In this document: positions 1-5,377 of the stretch, one piece after another | Position numbering within the stretch: position 1 is the first letter of the stretch | Layout: every line of letters begins with the position of its first letter | Source of the DNA: CAYRTD01 sp964426915 | GTDB taxonomy: Bacteria; Bacteroidota; Bacteroidia; Bacteroidales; GCA-2748055 | Reading direction: 5' to 3' | DNA length: 9,260 nt | Assembly: GCA_964426915.1 (NCBI GenBank) | Contig: CAYRTD010000154.1 | Coordinates: 1-9,260 of the forward strand | Program-made: the position numbers and the translations under genes | The notes under the pieces: generated by a model | Told to the model about the DNA's origin: nothing | Database searches by the model: none | The model's input: the letters and a program-made list of their open reading frames with translations, nothing else

Positions 1-4
1 ACAT

Positions 5-30
5 TCTGTTCCGATAGCTATCGGAACAGA
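5..30. repeat. Perfect 26-bp palindrome, possible bidirectional terminator
   Basis: The left half (5-17) is the exact reverse complement of the right half (18-30), centred on GATAGCTATC. Palindromes with this core are frequent between genes in Bacteroidota (recalled, not searched). It could form a 12-13 bp hairpin in RNA of either strand and act as a terminator for a gene left of the window. No long U-run follows it on either side, so the terminator role is inference. Confidence 0.75.
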
Positions 31-35
31 CTCTC

Positions 36-77
36 GACTCTATTGACAAGCACTAAATAGTGTCCTTCAATAGAGTC
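36..77. repeat. 42-nt two-tier stem-loop containing the repeat-family end motif
   Basis: The outer arms GACTCTATTGA (36-46) and TCAATAGAGTC (67-77) are perfect complements. The inner arms CACTA (51-55) and TAGTG (58-62) pair across an AA loop, with 4-nt internal loops between the tiers. Positions 41-63 match 4619-4641 at 22 of 23 bases. That second site is the junction between the two repeat copies downstream of the gamma-glutamyltransferase gene. This is therefore probably another member or end fragment of that repeat family. Confidence 0.6.
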
Positions 78-130
78 AATTTATATTATTTATCAGCAAC
101 AAAATTGCACTTCAATTTAAACAGAGTGAA

Positions 131-199
131 GGAATCCTGAGCCCCAACCATAATCATTAGCACAGGGTTCAGCCTTTGAGTGTTCGCAACCTTGATATC
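131..199. repeat. Possible degraded copy of the middle of the palindromic repeat
   Basis: Three short blocks occur in the same order as in the full element at 4491-4611: GCCCCAA (131-137), TCATT (144-148), and TTCGCAA followed by CCTTGAT (183-196, with one G missing between the two). The spacing between the outer blocks differs by only a few bases. The blocks are short, so this could be chance. The same stretch is open in two minus-strand frames, but neither gives a convincing gene. Confidence 0.25.
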
Positions 200-295
200 T
201 ATAATGAAAATGATAAACATGTTCAAGCTTTTCGGTTTTTAAAGTAACTTTATGGAAATTTTTCCGTTATTAACATAATTCATAATCGTTGAAAA

Positions 296-1762
296 ATGGC
301 AGGTTTAAAATTTGCTCTCGGATTTATACCCAAAACAGATAAGGTTGAAAAAACCGATGACAAACTTCGTGAGGAATATAAAAAATTCAGGGAGTTTGAG
401 AATTCCCAAGAATTGAAACATTTCAGGGAACTTGAGAAAGAGGTTAATTCCGAGGATTTCGCTTTCCGGAAAAAAGAAATACACAGAAAAAAATACCGGG
501 ATACCGAACAATATGAAAAGGAACAGGAATACAAAAAGCTTGAGAAATCGAAAGCCATTAAAACCTATTTTAAGGTAAAAGATTCTCAGAAACTTGAGCA
601 ATATAATGCCTTTCAGACATCCGATCTGAAAAAAAGGCTGGATGAACTGGCTACATTTGCAAAATCGGACGAACTGGCAAAAGCCAAAGCAAAGTTATCT
701 CCCAGAGAATTTAAAAAATCCGAAGAAGCAGCCAAAGAAAAAGAATACATTCAACTTGCCAGAAGTCCGCGTGTAAAAAAGAACAGGAAATTCGAAAACT
801 CCTCTGCATTTAAGGAATATCAAAGAGTAAAAGAATCTGATATTTTAAAAAGATATAAGGAATTAAAAGAATATGTGAATACGGAAAAGTTCAAAGAATA
901 TAAAAATTACATGAGACTTTCCGGTAAAAAGAAGTACGAGCTTTCAGAAGAATATAAAAAAGAGGTTGAGTATAAGGAATTAAAAGATTCGCAGAAATTT
1001 CAGTGGTACTTTAAGTTAAAAAAGAAATATCCATTCGGCGAAATCGAAAAATGGGACCTTGTTTTTGAAGATGATTTCAAATCCGGCCGGATCGATAATT
1101 CCAGATGGATGTGCCGCTATATCAATGGCGACAAACTGATCAACAAACCCTATGTGCTGGAGGACGATATCCATGCCTTTACTGATGGGAAAAATATAGA
1201 AACTAGTGCAGATAAACTTTCCATAATCACCCGGCAGGAAAAGGGAAAAAGCATGACCTGGAGCACCATGACGGGTTTCACGGAAAAAGAATTTGATTAC
1301 ACTTCCGATCTTGTCAGCTCAGCAAAGGGTTTTACCACAAAATACGGACTTATCAAAGCCAAGGTGAAAATTTCGGATTCAGGTGTTACCCAGGCCTTTT
1401 CTTTAATGGCCGACCAGATCCTTCCTCATATAGATGTATTCAAATATCAGAAGAATCGCATAATTGCGGGGAATTTTTGGAAAAACGGTGATAAACAGGG
1501 ATTCTCAAAATCGCTTGATAAAACCCGGGGCAAAAATTATACAAAAGATTATTTTATTTATTCTCTCGAATGGTCACCTGAAAAGCTTGTCTGGAAGATC
1601 AACGATGTAACCTTCAAAGAACAGAAACAGGGAATCCCCCAAACCGATATGCACCTTGTTTTCAATGCAAGCCTGAAAAAAGATGCCAAACTCACCGGGC
1701 TACCTTCAAAAATGAAGATAGACTGGGTTCGGGTTTATCAGAAGAAAGAAACAGCCTCATAG
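296..1762 (+). CDS. Super-repeat scaffold protein with a catalytically degenerate GH16-like domain
   Basis: This 488-residue protein has two parts. Residues 25 to about 245 are very rich in Lys, Glu and Tyr and consist of internal repeats. Residues about 253-482 resemble glycoside hydrolase family 16, the laminarinase/concanavalin-A-like beta-sandwich. The blocks seen are LVFEDDF near 255, YGLIKAKVKI at 350-359, YSLEWSPEKLVW at 422-433 and MKIDWVRVYQ at 473-482. Active GH16 enzymes carry a Glu-x-Asp-x-x-Glu signature. Here it reads His378-Ile-Asp380-Val-Phe-Lys383, so both catalytic carboxylates are gone and only the middle Asp remains. Hydrolysis is therefore unlikely, and glycan binding or a structural role is inferred. 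No signal peptide or lipobox is visible, which suggests a cytoplasmic location and is unusual for GH16. The ATG at 296 has no clear Shine-Dalgarno, as is usual in Bacteroidota. The gene converges on a truncated permease 7 bp downstream. Confidence 0.85.
   Translation: MAGLKFALGFIPKTDKVEKTDDKLREEYKKFREFENSQELKHFRELEKEVNSEDFAFRKKEIHRKKYRDTEQYEKEQEYKKLEKSKAIKTYFKVKDSQKLEQYNAFQTSDLKKRLDELATFAKSDELAKAKAKLSPREFKKSEEAAKEKEYIQLARSPRVKKNRKFENSSAFKEYQRVKESDILKRYKELKEYVNTEKFKEYKNYMRLSGKKKYELSEEYKKEVEYKELKDSQKFQWYFKLKKKYPFGEIEKWDLVFEDDFKSGRIDNSRWMCRYINGDKLINKPYVLEDDIHAFTDGKNIETSADKLSIITRQEKGKSMTWSTMTGFTEKEFDYTSDLVSSAKGFTTKYGLIKAKVKISDSGVTQAFSLMADQILPHIDVFKYQKNRIIAGNFWKNGDKQGFSKSLDKTRGKNYTKDYFIYSLEWSPEKLVWKINDVTFKEQKQGIPQTDMHLVFNASLKKDAKLTGLPSKMKIDWVRVYQKKETAS
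368..988 (+). repeat. Protein-level super-repeats (about 60, 72 and 75 residues)
   Basis: Within the N-terminal half of the preceding protein, short helical units start at a Ser or Thr. From residue 85 the starts fall at 85, 97, 109, 124, 135, 157, 169, 181, 196, 209 and 232. The spacings are 12-12-15-11-22 and then 12-12-15-13-23, a second-order repeat. The super-repeats cover residues 85-156 and 157-231; a shorter first copy covers about 25-84, and a new one begins at 232. Each copy ends alike: EYKKLEK (78-84), EYIQLAR (150-156) and EYKELKD (225-231). A typical short unit is Ser-x-x-hydrophobic-Lys-x-Tyr/Phe-x-x-hydrophobic-x-x. An extended alpha-helical or coiled array is inferred. Confidence 0.7.
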
Positions 1763-1768
1763 CACAGT

Positions 1769-2179
1769 TTAATTTCCCTGCAAAAAGGGATAGGTAAAAA
1801 CGTCAAATACGGAACTATCAGCATAGTATACCTCATTTTCTGTAAACAAAAAATCCTCATAGCGAAACCAGCCGATTCCTGAATTGGTCAACCTTACAAA
1901 TTCTTTAACCTGCGGAAAGTCCTCCTTTAAACGAGGAGCCATAGGAAAAGGACATACATTCCAGTTAAAAGCATCATCAGGTTCTGAAATACGTGATCCA
2001 ATCCTGTAAATGTTTTCATGATTTTCGTGAAACCTGTCATAACTCAGTTCATCAATAATATACATGAGCAACAATAAACTTGCAGATATACCGATAATGA
2101 GTCCTCCTATGTTAATAATATTATACAGAAAATCTCTTCGCAGATTCCGGAATGATATAATGATAAAATTTCTGAACAT
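1769..2179 (-). pseudogene. 5' fragment of an ABC-transporter permease gene (MacB/FtsX type)
   Basis: The 136-residue reading frame matches the start of the large Bacteroidota MacB/FtsX-like permeases. It has a basic N-terminal amphipathic stretch (FRNLRRDF), one membrane segment at about residues 21-42 (IINIGGLIIG onward), then the start of the periplasmic domain with the typical YDRFHENHENIYRI and FDVFTYPFLQGN blocks. Full-length members are around 780-800 residues with four membrane segments and two FtsX domains. Here a TAA follows LQGN at once, and the remaining three quarters or more is absent from the window. What is left could anchor to the inner membrane but cannot form a transporter. 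The break lies within about 10 bp of the end of the convergent GH16-like gene, which suggests a deletion or insertion joined the two. Confidence 0.8.
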
Positions 2180-2512
2180 AAACGAAGGTATTTTAGAAAG
2201 TATGGATTATTCGATCTGAAAGTTAGCTTTTTTCTGAATTATTTTTTTTTAAATTGCGGAAAAAACAAAGAAAATTAAAATAATTCTATTTTTTATGGCT
2301 CGTGAATAAAGGGATTTCTAAAACCCTTTTAGCAATGGATTTCAGGCAAAATACTACCTTTGTATATTAGGTAATTATATCTGTCAGTTCTACCGGAAAA
2401 GCTTATCCTTAAAAAGTGATTGAACCCTATCTGAGTGAGTTTTCTGCAGAGTTCCTAGGGGAGCCTAAGCTACCAAGTTGAATAAGTAAAAAAAATCAAA
2501 CGCTAATGAATA
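2180..2512. other. Intergenic stretch without an intact gene
   Basis: This is AT-rich DNA upstream of the permease remnant on one side and the DUF4910 fragment on the other. It holds poly-A/T tracts (2230-2295), a weak hairpin with AAAGGG (2308-2313) facing CCCTTT (2324-2329), and a promoter box at 2355-2362. A 21-codon frame at 2416-2481 (GTG to TGA, ending LGEPKLPS) is too short to identify and is preceded by an in-frame stop. Nested complementary segments at 2400-2471 could fold (see findings). Confidence 0.5.
2355..2362 (+). promoter_or_regulatory. Bacteroidota-type -7 promoter box
   Basis: TACCTTTG fits the TAnnTTTG consensus for the -7 element of the primary sigma factor in Bacteroidota. 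No clean TTG/TTTG element is visible at the expected -33 distance. Transcription would start near 2368-2370 and run rightward toward the DUF4910 fragment at 2513. It may be the surviving promoter of a lost gene or serve a small RNA. Confidence 0.45.
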
Positions 2513-2677
2513 ATGAATGAAAAAGAATTCCTAAATAATTTATTTGATGAATTATTTCCTATAATGCGAAGTATCACAGGCCCAGGTCTTGAGGAATCAA
2601 TTAAAATTTTTACCAAATCTTTACAGACAATTTTAGCACCATTTCACCCCTGTATAAGCGATTTTGTTAAAACGTAG
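2513..2677 (+). pseudogene. 5' fragment of a DUF4910-type peptidase-like gene
   Basis: The frame from the ATG at 2513 encodes 54 residues. Residues 9-32, containing LFDELFPIMRSITG and then GLEESIKIF, match the recalled N-terminus of DUF4910 (formerly DUF2172) proteins. That family is an M28-peptidase-like group often found in surface-polysaccharide loci and is usually over 400 residues long. After about residue 36 the resemblance fades, and the frame ends at TAG 2675-2677. No continuation is visible before the gamma-glutamyltransferase gene. A nearby alternative ATG (2506) runs into a stop after four codons. This is a decayed remnant; the family call rests on a short motif. Confidence 0.6.
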
Positions 2678-2792
2678 AATCAAAAAGGCTCTCACATGTA
2701 TAGTTCATTATCCTTTTTTAACTGCCAGAATTTTTACCTAAATTGCAGGAAACAGGGAATTCTGATTTTAATAATACCCACCGCAAAAGTTT

Positions 2793-4487
2793 ATGAATAT
2801 GAACAGTAAAGCCCTTACCCTTGTTGTTTTTGCTTTTCTTAATTTAAATTTATTCAGCCAGGACAGAATCACAGGAAAAAATTTCGCCACCCGTTCCGAG
2901 GTAATTGCCCAGAATGGCATGGTTGCCACCAGCCAGCCACTTGCTACACAAATAGCAATAGATATTCTGAAAAACGGAGGTAACGCGGTAGATGCTGCCA
3001 TTGCAGCAAATGCCGCACTCGGACTCATGGAGCCAACCGGTTGTGGAATTGGGGGTGATCTTTTTGCTATCGTATGGGATGCAAAAACGAAAAAATTGTA
3101 CGGTCTCAACGCTAGTGGCCGGTCTCCGAAATCATTGACGATTGATTATTTTATAGAAAATTCCTATGAGAAAATACCTGCATTGGGTCCTCTGCCGGTA
3201 TCTGTGCCGGGTTGCGTTGACGGATGGTTTGAACTTCATGAAAAATTCGGTTCCCTTTCTATGGAAGACATACTTCAGCCTGCTATAAACTATGCACGGG
3301 AAGGCTTCCCTGTTTCGGAGCTTATCGCTTATTACCTTGAAAGAAATGCACGGATACTGAAACAATTTTCAAACTTTGAAGAAACATTTATGCCCGGAGG
3401 CAGCACTCCGGAAAAAGGAGAAATATTTAAAAATCCATACCTCGCAAACACACTCGAAAAGATCGCAGAAGGAGGCAGGGACGCATTCTATAAGGGAAGT
3501 ATTGCCAGAACTATAGCTGAATATATTCAGGAACAGGGAGGATTTCTCTCCTATGATGATCTTGCCTCACATCAGTCAGAATGGGTTGAACCTGTATCGG
3601 CAAATTACAGGGGATATGATGTCTGGGAACTCCCTCCCAACGGACAGGGAATTGCAGCCCTGCAGATCCTTAACATTCTGGAGCAATATGATATTAGCTC
3701 CATGGGATTTGGAAGCGCCGATTATCTCCATTTGTTCACCGAGGCTAAAAAACTGGCTTACGAAGACCGGGCAAAGTTTTACTCCGATCCTTCTTTCAAT
3801 CAACTTCCGGTAGAAAAACTTATTTCAAAGGAATATGCAGAACAAAGAAATAAGCTGATCGATATGAAACAGGCTGCAAAAGAATTTTCCGCCGGGGATA
3901 TCGGAAGCGGTGAAACCATTTATCTGACTGTGGCCGATAAAGAAGGGAACATGGTTTCTCTTATACAAAGTAATTACCGGGGTATGGGAAGCGGCATGAC
4001 ACCTCCCGGACTGGGTTTTGTCCTGCAGGACCGGGGAGAACTTTTCACGCTTGAAAAAGGTCATTATAATGTATATGAACCAGAAAAAAGGCCGTTCCAC
4101 ACTATTATTCCGGCATTTGTAACGAAAGACGACGAACCTTTCATGAGCTTTGGTGTCATGGGAGGGGGTATGCAACCCCAGGGCCATGTTCAGATACTAG
4201 TAAATATGATCGATTTTGGAATGAACCTTCAGGAAGCAGGGGATGCACCACGGATTCAACATGTTATGTCCTCCGAACCTACAGGCTATCAAATGAATGA
4301 CGGAGGATGGATCAACCTGGAAACAGGCTTCGAATATGAAGTTATCAGGGAACTGATGAAAAAAGGCCACCGCATAAAGTGGGATTCAGGAGGTTATGGT
4401 GGATACCAGGCGATAATGAGAGATAAGAACGGCGTTTATTATGGGGCTTCGGAGTCGCGGAAGGATGGTCAGGCAGCAGGATATTAA
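2793..4487 (+). CDS. ggt: Gamma-glutamyltransferase (YwrD-type Ntn-hydrolase), exported
   Basis: The product has 564 residues, the usual length. Residues 1-23 form a signal peptide (short polar N-terminus, hydrophobic ALTLVVFAFLNLNLF), so a periplasmic site is expected. The family hydrolyses or transfers the gamma-glutamyl group of glutathione and related peptides after autocatalytic cleavage into two subunits. Visible motifs are the N-terminal ILKNGGNAVDAAIAAN and GCGIGGDLFA (83-92), Arg110 in NASGRSP (equivalent to the substrate-carboxylate-binding Arg), and Thr375 in GETIYLTVADKEGN. Thr375 is the expected nucleophile and would be the first residue of a 190-residue small subunit. VMGGGMQPQGHVQ (455-467) follows. 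The Thr-Ile-Tyr-Leu context, rather than Thr-Thr-His-Tyr, and QSNYRGMGSG mark the YwrD-like branch, whose natural substrates are less certain. A second ATG two codons in (2799) is an alternative start. The C-terminus DGQAAGY is complete, and the TAA lies in the repeat that follows. Confidence 0.93.
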   Translation: MNMNSKALTLVVFAFLNLNLFSQDRITGKNFATRSEVIAQNGMVATSQPLATQIAIDILKNGGNAVDAAIAANAALGLMEPTGCGIGGDLFAIVWDAKTKKLYGLNASGRSPKSLTIDYFIENSYEKIPALGPLPVSVPGCVDGWFELHEKFGSLSMEDILQPAINYAREGFPVSELIAYYLERNARILKQFSNFEETFMPGGSTPEKGEIFKNPYLANTLEKIAEGGRDAFYKGSIARTIAEYIQEQGGFLSYDDLASHQSEWVEPVSANYRGYDVWELPPNGQGIAALQILNILEQYDISSMGFGSADYLHLFTEAKKLAYEDRAKFYSDPSFNQLPVEKLISKEYAEQRNKLIDMKQAAKEFSAGDIGSGETIYLTVADKEGNMVSLIQSNYRGMGSGMTPPGLGFVLQDRGELFTLEKGHYNVYEPEKRPFHTIIPAFVTKDDEPFMSFGVMGGGMQPQGHVQILVNMIDFGMNLQEAGDAPRIQHVMSSEPTGYQMNDGGWINLETGFEYEVIRELMKKGHRIKWDSGGYGGYQAIMRDKNGVYYGASESRKDGQAAGY

Positions 4488-4490
4488 ATA

Positions 4491-4611
4491 GTGTCTGTCC
4501 ATAATGTCCGATATCTGCGTTATGCTTGCCCCAAAAATGCTCATTTACAACAGTAAACTGCGCTTTTTGGGGCTTCGCAAGCCTTGATCTCGAACATTAT
4601 GATCCAGACAC
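4491..4611. repeat. 121-nt imperfect palindromic repeat (REP/MITE-like hairpin)
   Basis: The left half (from GTGTCTGTCCATAATG) and the reverse complement of the right half (ending CATTATGATCCAGACAC) align over almost their whole length, about 58 against 59 nt. The tip is TTTAC-AACA-GTAAA near 4544-4557. The strongest paired blocks are GTGTCTG/CAGACAC and GCCCCAAAAA/TTTTTGGGGC. The RNA would be one long hairpin directly behind the gamma-glutamyltransferase stop, so it may also terminate or stabilise that mRNA. No transposase is encoded in or beside it. Elements like this are often moved in trans by REP-associated (RAYT/Y1) transposases; that link is inference. Confidence 0.85.
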
Positions 4612-4631
4612 TTGACTTTATTGACAGGCAC

Positions 4632-4696
4632 TAAATAGTGTTTGTCCATAATGTCCGATATCTGCGTTATGCTTGCCCCAAAAATGCTCATTTACA
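4632..4696. repeat. Half copy of the palindromic repeat in direct orientation
   Basis: This segment matches 4485-4549 at 64 of 65 bases; the only difference is C4495 versus T4642. The two starts are 147 bp apart, which gives the unit length including the spacer with CACTAAATAGTG (4629-4640). The copy stops exactly at the hairpin tip and lacks the right arm. This suggests aborted copying, slippage, or a later deletion reaching toward the lipoprotein gene. Confidence 0.9.
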
Positions 4697-4781
4697 TTAT
4701 CTCTTTCAGAGCAAAAAATGCAATTCTTCAGGCATTCGCTTTCAATTTATTCAGTGCGGCTCCTGTCTGCGCGGTCTTTCT

Positions 4782-5009
4782 TCAATAACATTCCCACTGT
4801 GTCTTCCTGTTGTCGATGATTACCGGAGAGGCATCTTCTTTTTCTTCAAGCTCATCACCACAGTATAATACAGAAGTGGTTTCCTCTTCATATTCACCAT
4901 CTATGTAAGTAACCAGACTGCAGTTCTTGCAATCATCGAACAATTCACATGAGGGGATAACAATGGCTAGAAAAACCAGAAATAATACAGCGTGTAAACG
5001 TTTTTTCAT
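4782..5009 (-). CDS. Small Cys-rich lipoprotein of unknown function
   Basis: The 75-residue product has a clear lipoprotein signal peptide: MKKR, a hydrophobic core at about residues 8-18, then the lipobox IPSC with Cys21 as the lipidated residue. The mature part is only about 55 residues. It is acidic and has four more cysteines (27, 30, 50, 74), in CKNC, YCGDEL and WEC, which could form two disulfides after export. Small lipoproteins with a YCGDEL-like and a terminal WEC-like motif are common in Bacteroidota (recalled), with no known role. The ATG at 5009 fits the signal peptide exactly. Its 3' end lies 85 bp from the half repeat copy. The gene is divergent from the helicase, with no clear promoter box upstream. 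Confidence 0.75.
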   Translation of the reverse strand: MKKRLHAVLFLVFLAIVIPSCELFDDCKNCSLVTYIDGEYEEETTSVLYCGDELEEKEDASPVIIDNRKTQWECY

Positions 5010-5143
5010 ATTCAGAAAAAATTTAAATCCGGGATATTTGATTTTATAAAATTATAAAAAAGAATTTATTATTAATTATTCCTGCTGATGTATTAAATCT
5101 TTATCAATAAATCACTGCATTTTATCTGAGGGGCATAGAAGAA

Positions 5144-5329
5144 ATGAAAACACTCAAAAAATTTTATTAGCTTGAAATTCTCTCAGACGGAAAAAAAACA
5201 TACTTTACAGCTCTTCACCTAAGGCTCAGGGCAGGTCAATCAGGGACCGGTATTTACAAAGGTTTGTCAGGTATCCGTCCAGGCTGGAAATTATATAAAA
5301 AATTAATCCTGTTCCGGGCATTCATTTAA
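5144..5329 (+). pseudogene. Possible small gene interrupted by an in-frame amber codon
   Basis: An ATG at 5144 opens MKTLKKFY, then TAG at 5168-5170. The same frame then stays open for 52 codons to TAA at 5327. The part after the TAG reads like a soluble protein (LEILSDGKKTYFTALHLRLR, then a Gly-rich SGTGIYKGLSGIRPGWKLYK). No ATG or GTG follows the TAG in frame, so the downstream part would need readthrough or a repaired codon. I do not recognise the family. It may be a recent pseudogene, a sequencing error, or chance, since an open run of this length is not rare. Confidence 0.3.
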
Positions 5330-5340
5330 TCACATATGAT

Positions 5341-5348
5341 TATCTTTC
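5341..5348 (+). promoter_or_regulatory. Weak candidate -7 box for the helicase gene
   Basis: TATCTTTC matches TAnnTTTG at five of the six fixed positions and lies 29 bp before the helicase ATG, so transcription would start about 20 bp before it. No -33 element is evident. Confidence 0.22.
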
Positions 5349-5377
5349 GGGTTTTATTTAAGTGATCATTTTTTTTA

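Larger units (their letters stand above)
5010..5377. other. AT-rich region between divergent genes
   Basis: This stretch lies between the lipoprotein gene (-) and the helicase gene (+). Positions 5010-5110 are very AT-rich and look like promoter DNA for the lipoprotein, though no exact reverse TAnnTTTG box is seen. Positions 5144-5329 hold an amber-interrupted frame, given separately. A small palindrome, ACAAA-GG-TTTGT (5256-5267), lies inside that frame. The last 50 bp lead into the helicase start with no Shine-Dalgarno. Confidence 0.5.

Noticed and set aside
86..266. Two overlapping minus-strand frames upstream of the GH16-like gene: one of 44 residues with an ATG at 218-220, the other open from 266 to 117 and containing YGWGSGFLHS.
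   Set aside because: Both are short, the longer has no start codon, and both overlap a stretch resembling the repeat family. Neither can be tied to a known protein from sequence alone.
280..601. Phe/Ser-rich minus-strand frames opposite the 5' part of the GH16-like gene.
   Set aside because: Their composition is the mirror of the Lys/Glu-rich repeats on the plus strand; they are antisense shadows.
2416..2481. A 21-codon frame (GTG to TGA) ending LGEPKLPS, ahead of the DUF4910 fragment.
   Set aside because: It could be a gene tail, but it is preceded by an in-frame stop and is too short to identify.
2640..2690. Minus-strand open run reading ILRFNKIAYTGVKWC before a stop, possibly a transposase tail.
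   Set aside because: It has about 15 residues and no recognised motif, and I could not connect it to an insertion sequence or find terminal repeats.
4638..4868. A 76-residue plus-strand frame starting in the half repeat copy.
   Set aside because: It is antisense to the lipoprotein gene and begins inside the repeat; it has no signal peptide or motif.
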